NCBI GenBank assembly: GCA_002482965.1
Contig: DLGZ01000027.1
Location: forward strand, 68,181 to 132,180
Reading direction: 5' to 3'
DNA length: 64,000 nt
Source of the DNA: Verrucomicrobiaceae bacterium UBA7681
GTDB lineage: Bacteria > Verrucomicrobiota > Verrucomicrobiia > Verrucomicrobiales > Verrucomicrobiaceae
Shown here: one piece after another, positions 28,074 through 36,112 of the stretch
How positions within the stretch are numbered: the stretch's first letter is position 1
How the letters are laid out: each line of letters opens with the position of its first letter
Program-made: the position numbers and the translations under genes
Notes under the pieces: model-generated
What the model saw: only the letters and a program-made list of their open reading frames with translations
The model's database searches: none
Told to the model about the DNA's origin: nothing

Positions 28074-28664
28074 GTGACCGCCCCCGCTCAATCTGAAAGC
28101 CTCGTGGATGATGACCTTGTCCTGATTCAGGCGGCGCAAGCGGGTGACCTTGATGCCTTTGATCAAATCATCACACGCCATCAGTCCACCATGACCGCCA
28201 TGCTCCATCGCTTTGCTGCCAACCGTGCTGATCTTGAGGACATGGTGCAGGAGACGTTTGTGCGTGCCTGGCGCGCACTGCCGCAGTGGCGACCGGACAA
28301 ACCCTTTCTGCACTGGCTCAAACGCATCGCTGCTAATGTCGGTCTCGAATTCTGCCGCAAGCACCAGCGCTCGCCCTTTTCACGACTCGTTCAGCCGACC
28401 AATGAATCGCATCCGCTCGATCACATCGCCAGTGAGGTTGATGCCACCACTGCCAGCGACGATCTCGCCAGCGTGCAGTTCATTCTCTCCCACCTGCCGC
28501 CGGATGACCGTGCCTTGCTCGCGCTGCTGCATCTCGAACAAATGTCTTTGCATGACATCGCCGCGCATTTCGGCTGGAGCAAAGTCAACGCCAAGGTAAA
28601 AGCCTTTCGCGCCCGGCAGCGACTTAAAACCATCCTCACACGCCATGGATACACCCTCTCCTAA
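28074..28664 (+). CDS. ECF RNA polymerase sigma factor
   Basis: A 196-residue ECF sigma factor when started at GTG 28074. Region 2 covers about 18-85 (DLDAFDQIITRHQSTMTAML, DLEDMVQETFVRAWRALPQW) and region 4 about 130-185 (LPPDDRALLALLHLEQMSLHDIA, then FGWSKVNAKVKAFRARQRLK). The frame stays open upstream through a complete terminator hairpin, which makes that extension unlikely to be coding. Its 3' end overlaps the next gene by 20 bases. The following two genes encode a small single-pass protein and a membrane-anchored helical protein, so the sigma is probably held and released by them (inference). Confidence 0.88.
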   Translation: MTAPAQSESLVDDDLVLIQAAQAGDLDAFDQIITRHQSTMTAMLHRFAANRADLEDMVQETFVRAWRALPQWRPDKPFLHWLKRIAANVGLEFCRKHQRSPFSRLVQPTNESHPLDHIASEVDATTASDDLASVQFILSHLPPDDRALLALLHLEQMSLHDIAAHFGWSKVNAKVKAFRARQRLKTILTRHGYTLS

Positions 28665-28950
28665 ATCCAAATCCTGGAACCAGCTCACTCACCACGCCCG
28701 GTCTGCTCCTGCGCCTGCTGACATGGACCTGCGTGCTGCCGTTCGCGCCGAAATCATTTCGTCTCCGGTGCAGCCACAAGCCGCGTCGCTGTTTGACGAT
28801 GTCGCCAGTCTCTTCCAGTCCCGCTGGCTGCAGACCAGTATTGCCTGTCTCTCAGTTGCAGCTGTTCTGGCCTGCCTCGAGAGCCTCGATATCGTGAATG
28901 AAATTGCCTGGATCTGGCAGCTTCAGGGCCCCGTCCTCGCGGGCATTTAA
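28645..28950 (+). CDS. Small single-pass membrane protein, candidate anti-sigma factor
   Basis: A 101-residue protein overlapping the sigma gene by 20 bases. The N-terminal 60 residues are polar and would be cytoplasmic; one hydrophobic segment lies at about 62-78 (TSIACLSVAAVLACLES). Size, topology and position immediately after an ECF sigma fit a short anti-sigma factor of the CnrY type, but there is no zinc-binding HxxxCxxC motif and no recognisable family match. The next gene starts 6 bases after its stop. Confidence 0.7.
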   Translation: MDTPSPKSKSWNQLTHHARSAPAPADMDLRAAVRAEIISSPVQPQAASLFDDVASLFQSRWLQTSIACLSVAAVLACLESLDIVNEIAWIWQLQGPVLAGI

Positions 28951-28956
28951 TTTCCC

Positions 28957-29385
28957 ATGAAAACTCCATCCATTACTTCGTCACGCTGGAAAGCCGTTCT
29001 GCTGCTGGCGCTGGTCTTTGCCCTGGGTGCCGGCTGCGGCATCGGCGGCGGACTGCTGGTCCTGCGCCGAATCGTTCAGCATGCCATTGCGCATCCAGAT
29101 GATGCTCACGCACCGGTTGATCGGGCTGTCGGCAAGATCGAATCCCTGATAGTCGCAGAGCTCGACCTCACGGACTCCGAGCGCAGTGCGGTCCACGCAG
29201 AACTGCTTCAAACTGCCGCAGACTTCAAGGCGCTGCGCATCGAAGTCTGGCAGAAGGCCAGCATGAACGTGGCGGGTTCGCTTGATCGCATCTGCCAACA
29301 TCTGCCCGCTGAAAAGCAGGCGACCCTGCGCAAAAAAGCCGCCGAACGGCTTGGTCCTTGGGGCCTGTCAACTGACAAGCCGTGA
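28957..29385 (+). CDS. Membrane-anchored periplasmic helical protein, CnrX/Spy-like
   Basis: A 142-residue protein. An N-terminal anchor (about 12-37, VLLLALVFALGAGCGIGGGL) is followed by an all-helical domain: VIVAELDLTDSERSAVHAEL-type sequence near residues 65-85 resembles the first helix of Spy/CnrX/ZraP proteins (LTDSERxxV), and LPAEKQATLRKKAAERLG closes it. CnrX-type proteins sense metals in the periplasm and hand the signal to a short anti-sigma protein. His residues (HAIAHPDDAHAP) lie just outside the membrane. Function is inferred from shape and gene order. Confidence 0.72.
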   Translation: MKTPSITSSRWKAVLLLALVFALGAGCGIGGGLLVLRRIVQHAIAHPDDAHAPVDRAVGKIESLIVAELDLTDSERSAVHAELLQTAADFKALRIEVWQKASMNVAGSLDRICQHLPAEKQATLRKKAAERLGPWGLSTDKP

Positions 29386-29392
29386 ATACACA

Positions 29393-29412
29393 GGTGTTAT
29401 TCCAACACCTTT
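29393..29412 (+). terminator. Weak hairpin after the sigma operon
   Basis: A 6-bp stem (GGTGTT at 29393-29398, complement at 29404-29409), 5-base loop and only three T. It lies 8 bases after the operon's last stop, so it is well placed, but weak. Confidence 0.35.
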
Positions 29413-29437
29413 CAGCCGCGCTTGGCGGCATTCTACC

Positions 29438-29647
29438 TCAGGCTGCAGCCATCAGCTTCTGTTTGCCGCCTTCGGCCAGCATCGCTGCGAGTTCCGGCAT
29501 GTAGCGGGCGATCTCGTGCGAGAGCATCGAGAGCCGGGTTTCGGACTTCCAGTTGCCTTTTTTGCTGCGGTCCGTGTCAGTCATTTCGACTTCGACGAGG
29601 GCGGAGAAGACGGTGGAGTCAGCCTGAAGATCGTGTTGCAGTATCAT
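29438..29647 (-). CDS. Small protein of unknown function, second gene of a coupled pair
   Basis: A 69-residue protein. The ATG at 29647 overlaps the stop of the upstream gene (ATGA), which decides this start over one 20 codons further out. An N-terminal strand-rich part (QADSTVFSALVEVEMTDTDR) is followed by a helical C-terminus (LSMLSHEIARYMPELAAMLA). No family is recognised. Being the tightly coupled partner of a ribbon-helix-helix-like protein, it could be the effector of an autoregulated pair; that is inference. Confidence 0.6.
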   Translation of the reverse strand: MILQHDLQADSTVFSALVEVEMTDTDRSKKGNWKSETRLSMLSHEIARYMPELAAMLAEGGKQKLMAAA

Positions 29648-29895
29648 GATGAGAGGGAAGGTTGATCCGGCGTCAAAAGAACGAGTTGTCCGTCCTTGAG
29701 AGTCCATTTGCGTCTGTCCAAAGCCCCCGTGTTCAACATGGAATCAATCCCATTGCTCAACAGCATCCGCGCCGCCTCGGCGGGGCTGCTGCCAAACGTG
29801 CCCTTCAAGGTCATGTCTTCGAGGTACTGCTTGATCTGCGGTGTAATCGCGATCGTCAGTGAAAGTGAGTCGAAGGTGTTTGAGGGGCGAGCCAT
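29644..29895 (-). CDS. Ribbon-helix-helix-like small protein, first gene of a coupled pair
   Basis: An 83-residue protein. The strand-like SLTIAITPQIKQYLEDMTLK followed by GSSPAEAARMLLSNGIDSML matches the strand-helix-turn-helix outline of CopG/MetJ-type DNA-binding proteins (a beta strand with alternating residues, then two helices with a Gly/Ser turn). The C-terminal 25 residues are a separate polar tail. Three palindromes lie in the 100 bases upstream, as expected for an autoregulator. The second gene overlaps by 4 bases. The family assignment is tentative. Confidence 0.65.
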   Translation of the reverse strand: MARPSNTFDSLSLTIAITPQIKQYLEDMTLKGTFGSSPAEAARMLLSNGIDSMLNTGALDRRKWTLKDGQLVLLTPDQPSLSS

Positions 29896-29907
29896 CCAAT
29901 AATAACC

Positions 29908-29993
29908 GGGTTATAACCCCATTTTAATTCCATCTTGACCCAACGGTCAAGACTGGTTTCGATTTATTTGGGGTTTTAACCCTATTAAAACCC
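29908..29993 (-). promoter_or_regulatory. Cluster of palindromes upstream of the two-gene unit
   Basis: Three inverted repeats lie 12-100 bases upstream of the ribbon-helix-helix-like gene: a perfect 12-base palindrome GGGTTATAACCC (29908-29919); an 8-bp inverted repeat TCTTGACC/GGTCAAGA with a 4-base spacer (29933-29952); and GGGTTTTA/TAAAACCC (29971-29993). The first and third share the GGGTT core. These are plausible operators for the adjacent protein and could also affect the divergent DUF1080 gene. Confidence 0.55.
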
Positions 29994-30075
29994 TGAATTT
30001 AATTAAGTTTTCTTAAATATCTGGCGCTTTACGATGGAAATTTGCCCTGAACTGCGTTCAAAACCGCCCAATCCT

Positions 30076-30777
30076 ATGAAACGATTCCTCTCTATCTCAC
30101 TTCCCATCGCCCTGCTGGGTGCCGCTTTGGTCAACCTGAATGCTGAAACGAAGGGGGATGGCTGGCAGAACTGGTTTGCGGATGGCTCGTTGCAAGGCGG
30201 CCAGATCATCAGCGGCAAAGCTTCCTACAAAGTCGAAAACGGAGTGCTCACCGGTACCACGACCGAAGGCAGTCCGAACAGCTTTCTCGCCATCGGCCCG
30301 TTCAAGGATTTCGAGCTCGAGTTCGAGGTGAATGTGGATGACGCTCTCAATTCCGGCGTGCAGGTGCGCAGCCACATCGCCAAGGAAGGCGATCCGGTGC
30401 CTGAAGGTGCCAAGGGTGACAAGCCGCTGCCTGCGGGGCGTCTCTATGGACCGCAGTGCGAGATCGCGATCAACGGCACTGCTGGAGATTTTTATGATGA
30501 AGCCCGTCGTGGCACCTGGTGGAGCATTCTGACGAAAACCGAAGCCGTCCGTACGGATGCAGCCAAGGCTGCTTTTAAGAAGGGTGAATGGAATCTCTAC
30601 CGCATCGTGGTGAAGGGCGACCACTATCAAAGCTTCGTCAATGGCGTGCCTGCTGCCGACTTCACCCAGCCGGGAGATCCAGAAGGATACATCGGCTTCC
30701 AGGTGCACGGCATCAAGGGTGGCACCGGTCCCTACAGTGTGCGCTGGCGCAATGTGAAGTTCCGCGAGACGAAGTAA
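30076..30777 (+). CDS. DUF1080 (3-keto-disaccharide hydrolase type) exported protein
   Basis: A 233-residue exported protein with a signal peptide (about 1-23, cut near LNA) and a DUF1080 beta-sandwich covering the rest: GWQNWFADGSLQGGQIISGK, FKDFELEFEVNVDDALNSGV, YGPQCEIAI, WNLYRIVVKGDHYQSFVNGV and YIGFQVHG. The family, common in this phylum, contains concanavalin-like glycan-binding or 3-keto-glycoside hydrolysing proteins; activity is not certain here. MKRFLSIS at 30076 is the start of the signal peptide. Its last 46 bases overlap the convergent gene. Confidence 0.92.
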   Translation: MKRFLSISLPIALLGAALVNLNAETKGDGWQNWFADGSLQGGQIISGKASYKVENGVLTGTTTEGSPNSFLAIGPFKDFELEFEVNVDDALNSGVQVRSHIAKEGDPVPEGAKGDKPLPAGRLYGPQCEIAINGTAGDFYDEARRGTWWSILTKTEAVRTDAAKAAFKKGEWNLYRIVVKGDHYQSFVNGVPAADFTQPGDPEGYIGFQVHGIKGGTGPYSVRWRNVKFRETK

Positions 30778-31358
30778 GAACTCAATAAAACGAGGCCGCC
30801 TGCTCCTGCGGCCGCCATCCAGTTGTGCCACCACGGTGTTTGCTGGATGGGAATGGGGCGGGAACGATCGCCCGCCAGCAGGAGCATCCATTTGGGCGGT
30901 GCCTCAGGCTGTGTCGCGTCGTGGGTCCAGAGCAGTACGTCGTGGAGCTTTCCCTTCGGCATTTCAAATACGATTTCGGGCTCTGAGCTGTGCCAGCGCC
31001 ATGCGGAGGTGACGAGCGCATGTTCCCCCCCCTGAGTGTCCGAGGGTAGGTAGGCGGCAGGGGCATAGTCTGCCCAGTTTTGATGCCATGAGATTTTCGC
31101 CGTGCCCAAAGAGGAGAGCGGTACGAGTGCTTCATGATGCCGCAGACGCACCGGATCTGCCAGCGCCTCAAGCGCGGCAGAGTTATCCATGATGAGCGGA
31201 TTGCTGCCATAGTCTGCGGTTATCTCCAGCAGCACTTCGGCGTTTGGCAAAAGAGTGAGCTTGGCACTCAAAAACTCTGCTCCATGCCCGAAAACACACA
31301 GGGGGGCCAGAACGGCTCCCCCTGCGGCGAGAATGAGGATGGATCGCGCGAGGCGCAT
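30732..31358 (-). CDS. Exported protein with C-terminal membrane segment, unknown
   Basis: A 208-residue protein with a signal peptide (about 1-25) and a C-terminal hydrophobic segment (about 184-201, WMAAAGAGGLVLLSSYFVSR) followed by a basic tail, so probably anchored by its C-terminus with the beta-rich middle in the periplasm. The start at 31358 follows the stop of the NHL-type gene (31361) directly, indicating an operon. Its 3' end overlaps the convergent DUF1080 gene by 46 bases. No domain is recognised. Confidence 0.72.
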   Translation of the reverse strand: MRLARSILILAAGGAVLAPLCVFGHGAEFLSAKLTLLPNAEVLLEITADYGSNPLIMDNSAALEALADPVRLRHHEALVPLSSLGTAKISWHQNWADYAPAAYLPSDTQGGEHALVTSAWRWHSSEPEIVFEMPKGKLHDVLLWTHDATQPEAPPKWMLLLAGDRSRPIPIQQTPWWHNWMAAAGAGGLVLLSSYFVSRNFTLRQRTL

Positions 31359-31360
31359 CG

Positions 31361-32473
31361 TTACTTCTTCACGTTCCAGCGCAGCACACGGCCCCACTTG
31401 TTCCACTCGGTTTCGAGGATGTTGCCGTCATTGTCGAAGGTGATGCCATGTGGGCTGGTCACGATGCCTTCGTGCCAGTCCTTGGGGGCGATGCCGGGGG
31501 TATTGGTCATTGCAGGGCTGGTGCCGAGATCGGCGACGCGCTTGTTTTCCTTGTTCCAAACGCTCACGTTGCCAGCGATTTCAGCCACGCACATCAGATC
31601 GCCATGGAAGCTTGCTGAGCTGGGATTGCGCATTTCGGTGGCGATTTCGCCGATGAAATTACCCGCGAGGTCGGTGTGCAGCATGCGCTTGTGGCCGCGG
31701 TCGCAGATCATGACGCGGGCGGGTTCAAAGCGCTTGTCGATGAAGATTTTGTGGGCGTTGGCCAGTGCCAGTGGCTTGTCCGGGCCGCCGAACACGCTCT
31801 TGAACTTGCCGTCGGCGCTGAACACAAAGATGAAGCTGCGGCCGTAGCCATCGACGACGTAGATGTCGCCGTTGGGTGCCACGTCACAGTTGGTGAGCTT
31901 GAGGCCGCCCGCGGCGGAGACGCCTTTTTCCTTGGCGATTTTCTTCTCGGTGCCGTCAGCAAGCTTCAAGGTGATTTCGGTTTTTGAATCGGCCATGCGG
32001 ATGCCCGATGCGATGGCAGTCTTCTTTTTCGGGTCGGTCTCGTCGCTCTTGGTAACGCTGACAAAATCACGCTGTTCAGCCGGGAAAGCACTGGTGGGGA
32101 TCTCCATCACGATGCTGCCATCCAGGTTGCATTTGATGACCTTCTGTTCGCCGAGGACGGCGCCATAGATGTGCTCGCCATCGCCGAGTTTGCGGATCAC
32201 AAAGCCATGGAGGGAAGGGGGCAGAGGCAACGTTTTGATGAATTTGCCGTCCTTACCATACACCTGCAGGCCTGCCAGCGCGGGGTCTTTGTCTTGGACG
32301 CTCACGTAGATGTTGCCGGCGGAGTCCACTGCGATTTCGCCGTGGCCGTCGCCGATGGTTTCTTTGCCGGGAGGCGGGGTGATGAAGTTCGGGACGAATT
32401 CATAGGCCACCTCGGCAGCAGCGGTGCTGGCGAGGGCCATGACGGACAGGAGGGAGAGGATGCGGTTGCTCAT
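31361..32473 (-). CDS. Secreted NHL-type beta-propeller protein
   Basis: A 370-residue protein with a signal peptide (about 1-20) and repeated propeller blades of the NHL/SMP-30 style: GEIAVDSAGNIYVSVQD, CDVAPNGDIYVVDGYGRSFI, KIFIDKRFEPARVMICDRGH, and a final WHEGIVTSPHGITFDNDGNI. A four- to six-blade propeller is likely. Such proteins bind ligands or partners on the cell surface; many verrucomicrobial copies sit in polysaccharide or peptide utilisation regions. It forms an operon with the downstream C-terminally anchored protein. Confidence 0.82.
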   Translation of the reverse strand: MSNRILSLLSVMALASTAAAEVAYEFVPNFITPPPGKETIGDGHGEIAVDSAGNIYVSVQDKDPALAGLQVYGKDGKFIKTLPLPPSLHGFVIRKLGDGEHIYGAVLGEQKVIKCNLDGSIVMEIPTSAFPAEQRDFVSVTKSDETDPKKKTAIASGIRMADSKTEITLKLADGTEKKIAKEKGVSAAGGLKLTNCDVAPNGDIYVVDGYGRSFIFVFSADGKFKSVFGGPDKPLALANAHKIFIDKRFEPARVMICDRGHKRMLHTDLAGNFIGEIATEMRNPSSASFHGDLMCVAEIAGNVSVWNKENKRVADLGTSPAMTNTPGIAPKDWHEGIVTSPHGITFDNDGNILETEWNKWGRVLRWNVKK

Positions 32474-32592
32474 CAGGCGAATTCAAACGAAGCGAGGGGG
32501 CAGCGTCAATCGTACAACGGCGATTTTGCTGGATGATCCTGTCATACGGCAGGAAACTTCAGGTCACACAGCGTGTTCCCATGCATCTCCCC

Positions 32593-34827
32593 ATGAAAAA
32601 GGTCCTCTTCATTCTTCTCGGTAGCGCGGCATTGGCCGGCTCCGTCGCCGGCCTGCGTGCGCAGGCGCAACTCACCGAGTTTGATGAAAAATTCAAAGCG
32701 TTCGACCAGAACAGCGACGGCATCATCAGCGGGGATGAAATGAACGGAGCGAGCTACCTCCCCCGGCTTGATTTGAACAAGGACGGCAAACTGACGCGTG
32801 AGGAAGCACTCGAAGCCGTCCAGAAGACGCGCAAACTCACGGGCAATCAGCCCACCGGAGCTGGCGAAGAGCCGACGGAGGGTCTCTTCAAGCGCTTGGA
32901 CAAAAACGGCGACGGCAAGCTGAGCGCAGAAGAATTGCCCAACAAGAAATGGTTCAATACACTGGATGCCGACAAAGACGGCGTAGTGACTTTGGAGGAG
33001 GCAGCGAATGCGATCGCCAGCCTGCGCAAGCGCGGCAGCACCGGCAGCTCCGCTGCTGAGAGTGCGACCAAACCCGCCGCCGAGGATCCGTCCTTCAAGG
33101 AGGCGCCGCAGTGGCTGAAAGGCAGCGAGCATGGAGTGGGGCGCATGGTGGCAGGTCTCGCACTGAAGTCCTTGAAGGGGGATGAAATCAAACTGAGCAG
33201 CGTCGCCGGCAAGAACGGCCTCGTGATTGCGCTGTTCAGCGCGAGCTGCCCGATCAGTGGCAAACTGGCGCCCGAGATCGCTCGGCTGGAGAAGGATCTG
33301 AAGGAGCAGGGTGTGGCAATGCTGCTGGTGAATGCGCCACCGGGGCAGAAAGCCGAGGATGTCGCCAAGTTTATCGCAGACCACAAGCTGGTCTCTCCGG
33401 TCGCCAGTGATGCGGACGGCGCGCTCTCACAGCAACTGGCTGCAACGACTACGACGGAGGTGTTCCTGCTCGATGCCGCACGCACACTCGTTTACCGTGG
33501 CGCGCTGAATGACCAATACGGCCTCGGCTATTCGAAGGACATGCCACAGCATCATTACCTGCGCGATGCCGTGGCTGCGATGCTGTTTGGTGAGCCGACT
33601 GAAATTGTCGCCACCAGTGCGCCGGGATGTGCGCTTGATCTGCCGACGCAAAAAGCCGTCGCCACGACGTCGGTGAACTACCACCGCGACATCGCACGTA
33701 TTTTGCAAAGCAACTGTGTGGAATGCCATCGCAAGGGCGGCGTGGGTCCGTTCGCGCTCGACTCCTATGAAGCAGTGATTGAGCACGCCGGAATGATTCG
33801 CAAGCAGGTGGAGCGCGGGGCGATGCCGCCATGGTTCGCCGCGCCACTTGAAGGGCTCACGCACTCGCCTTGGAGCAACGACCGCTCCCTGTCTGATCGC
33901 GATCGTGCAGATTTGCTCGCATGGCTGGGTTCGGACCGTGCCAAGGGAGACGTGGCCGATGCGCCCAAGCCTCGCGTTTTCCCCAGCGAATGGAGCATTG
34001 GCAAGCCGGATGCAATCATCGCCGCTGCAAAGCCGATTTCCATCAAGGCCGAGGGCACGATGCCCTATCAGCACGTGACCGTGACCACAGACTTTCCGGA
34101 AGACCGCTGGGTGCGCGGCTACGAGATCCTGCCCGCAGCGCGTCAGGTGGTCCATCACGTCATTGTCAGCGTACATGAAAAAGGCAGCAAGGTTCGCGGT
34201 GGTGGCGATGAAGGTTCACAGGGCTACTGGGCAGCCTATGTTCCCGGTAATACGAAACAGGTCTATCCCGAGGGTTTTGCACGTAAGCTGCCCGCAGGAG
34301 CTACAGTGAGTTTTCAGATTCATTACACACCCAACGGCAAAGCGGTGGAAGACACGATGCGCATGGGGCTTCTGTTTTCCAAGGCACCGCCGAAATACGT
34401 CATTCACACCACCGCTTTGCCCAATGCGCGCCTCAGCATTCCACCGGGGGCGGCCGACCATGTCGAGGTGGCCCAGCGCAAGCTGCCGACGGACGTCAAT
34501 GTGATGGCCTGGATGGCCCACATGCACGTGCGCGGCAAGGCCTTCAAATTTGAGGTCACTCTGCCCGGCGGCAAAACTGAGACGCTGCTGGACATTCCCA
34601 AATACGACTTCAACTGGCAGCTTCGCTATGACTACGCCATGCCGCATTTCCTGCCCCGTGGCAGCACGGTGAAAATTACCGCCGTGTTCGACAACAGCAC
34701 CGGCAACCCGGCCAATCCTGATCCCACCAAAACCGTGCGCTGGGGGCAGCAGACCTTCGATGAGATGATGATTGGCTACATGGAGCACTACACGCCGTTG
34801 AATCCGGAGGTCGCTAGCGGAGAGTAG
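32593..34827 (+). CDS. Exported EF-hand / thioredoxin-like / cytochrome c / copper monooxygenase-like fusion
   Basis: A 744-residue exported protein starting at MKKVLFIL. After the signal peptide come four EF-hand loops (DQNSDGIISGDE, DLNKDGKLTREE, DKNGDGKLSAEE, DADKDGVVTLEE; about 38-136); a peroxiredoxin/thioredoxin-like domain (about 190-330) with one Cys (SASCPISGK); a single CxxCH haem c site (CVECH, about 375); and a C-terminal beta domain (about 476-735) like the copper type II ascorbate-dependent monooxygenases, with HHVIVSVHE and AHMHVRGK. The combination suggests calcium-stabilised extracytoplasmic redox chemistry; substrate unknown. Its stop lies 3 bases from that of the convergent gene. 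Confidence 0.88.
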   Translation: MKKVLFILLGSAALAGSVAGLRAQAQLTEFDEKFKAFDQNSDGIISGDEMNGASYLPRLDLNKDGKLTREEALEAVQKTRKLTGNQPTGAGEEPTEGLFKRLDKNGDGKLSAEELPNKKWFNTLDADKDGVVTLEEAANAIASLRKRGSTGSSAAESATKPAAEDPSFKEAPQWLKGSEHGVGRMVAGLALKSLKGDEIKLSSVAGKNGLVIALFSASCPISGKLAPEIARLEKDLKEQGVAMLLVNAPPGQKAEDVAKFIADHKLVSPVASDADGALSQQLAATTTTEVFLLDAARTLVYRGALNDQYGLGYSKDMPQHHYLRDAVAAMLFGEPTEIVATSAPGCALDLPTQKAVATTSVNYHRDIARILQSNCVECHRKGGVGPFALDSYEAVIEHAGMIRKQVERGAMPPWFAAPLEGLTHSPWSNDRSLSDRDRADLLAWLGSDRAKGDVADAPKPRVFPSEWSIGKPDAIIAAAKPISIKAEGTMPYQHVTVTTDFPEDRWVRGYEILPAARQVVHHVIVSVHEKGSKVRGGGDEGSQGYWAAYVPGNTKQVYPEGFARKLPAGATVSFQIHYTPNGKAVEDTMRMGLLFSKAPPKYVIHTTALPNARLSIPPGAADHVEVAQRKLPTDVNVMAWMAHMHVRGKAFKFEVTLPGGKTETLLDIPKYDFNWQLRYDYAMPHFLPRGSTVKITAVFDNSTGNPANPDPTKTVRWGQQTFDEMMIGYMEHYTPLNPEVASGE

Positions 34828-34830
34828 GCC

Positions 34831-35754
34831 TTATCTGCCATGCATCGCATACTCGAGCTCCACATTGAGCTTTCCACGTTCTTCACGCATGCTGCCCATT
34901 TGGCGCTCCAGCAAAGTTGCTTTAGCGAGAATTTCATTCGCATCCAAGGTGTGCCGGGTGGATGGCTGTCCCCGAATTTTGGCGTTTGATGCTAGTGAGC
35001 GATGGCTGTTCGCCTCAGTTCGATATTTCGCTGCCAAATTGGCGTAGGTTGTGATGCGTGAATCCAACTCGGCCATCCGCAACTTGATGCTCTTTGCCTT
35101 GGATTCATCGGCAGTTTTTTGGGGATTTGGTGTGCCGGAAGGTGTGACGGGCGGCGGCGATGGCAGTTTGTTTTCAGTGTCTTCTTCAGACTTTTGTAGA
35201 AGAGCCGTTTGGGCTTTCTGAATTATGGGGACAAGGGCATTCGGTCCCAGATCATATTGTTCCTTCAGGTTATCAGGAAGCAGGTCCAAAGGAATTGTGC
35301 CAATGCCATCAACGTGGATCAAGGAAATACCGTGCTCTTCCACTTTACGTAGTTTGACGGCACGCAGAGTCTTGCCGTTGTTCAAGGAGATTTCCGCCAG
35401 TTCCGTGCCGGGTGCATTGTTGCGCGTTCTATCCACCGAGGATTGCATGGATTCGAGGGCATATTTCAAGTCGCTATCGGCTTTGCTGAAACGCTGGTCC
35501 AGGATGTCTTTTGCCTTGAGGAGCGTTGCGTGTTTGTCTGCCTCGGCCTGGAGCTTGTTAATAATTTGCTCGTTTTCATTCCAGGATTTATTTCTAAGCA
35601 ATAACATTTCCTGCATGTCTACAAGCTTGGATTTGCTTTCCTGCAGCGCTAGATTGGCTTCATCCACTGAACTCAGGTAGTGTGCCCCGTAACCAAATGA
35701 AACAAGGACGCTGACAAGTAACAGTAAAACCCAGACCTTAGATTCTTCAAACAT
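34831..35754 (-). CDS. Membrane-anchored coiled-coil protein (cassette copy 1)
   Basis: A 307-residue protein. One N-terminal membrane segment (about 8-25, VWVLLLLVSVLVSFGYGA) is followed by a coiled coil (about 30-105) and a compact domain (about 115-165: LNNGKTLRAVKLRKVEEHGI, LIHVDGIGTIPLDLLPDNLK, YDLGP). The C-terminal third is Pro/Ser-rich, then a second coiled coil. The middle domain (a strand pair ending in D-L-P and a Y-D-L-G-P box) also occurs in the 201-residue protein at 36422-37027. It lies 19 bases after the small lipoprotein gene. Function unknown. Confidence 0.75.
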   Translation of the reverse strand: MFEESKVWVLLLLVSVLVSFGYGAHYLSSVDEANLALQESKSKLVDMQEMLLLRNKSWNENEQIINKLQAEADKHATLLKAKDILDQRFSKADSDLKYALESMQSSVDRTRNNAPGTELAEISLNNGKTLRAVKLRKVEEHGISLIHVDGIGTIPLDLLPDNLKEQYDLGPNALVPIIQKAQTALLQKSEEDTENKLPSPPPVTPSGTPNPQKTADESKAKSIKLRMAELDSRITTYANLAAKYRTEANSHRSLASNAKIRGQPSTRHTLDANEILAKATLLERQMGSMREERGKLNVELEYAMHGR

Positions 35755-35773
35755 GGTGACCGATGGTTAAAAT

Positions 35774-36112
35774 TCAGTACAGGTATTTGGCTTTGTATGC
35801 ATCCAAACGGGGACGGATTTCACTCAGAGCAGCCTCGCCATCGGCGCACTTTTTGCTGAGATAGGCCAATTCAGCCTCTAACTCTGCATTTTTTTTCACC
35901 GCGTCTTCGTAGTGCCGATCCAAGGTCTTTCCATACGATATGGGAGCGGTCCGAAGCGCTTCGAATTTGGCATCAACTGAACGCATTTCTTCATTGGCGC
36001 GTTGAATCTCAGCTTCGACGTTGGCTCGCTCATTGATCAGGACGCGAGGTTTGTCGCAGGAGCTTGCTAAAATAATGGCTGCAAGGCAGGTTAAAATGGG
36101 AGGGCGGAACAT
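35774..36112 (-). CDS. Small coiled-coil lipoprotein (cassette copy 1)
   Basis: A 112-residue predicted lipoprotein with lipobox ASSC (Cys19). The mature part is almost wholly helical and charged, with an Asn-Glu-Arg/Ala-Glu-heptad pattern of a coiled coil (about 28-108). It is the first gene of a two-gene unit with the membrane coiled-coil protein downstream, and is paralogous in outline to the frameshifted lipoprotein at 36982-37377. No known family; perhaps the two proteins form a helical complex at the inner membrane (inference). Confidence 0.75.
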   Translation of the reverse strand: MFRPPILTCLAAIILASSCDKPRVLINERANVEAEIQRANEEMRSVDAKFEALRTAPISYGKTLDRHYEDAVKKNAELEAELAYLSKKCADGEAALSEIRPRLDAYKAKYLY

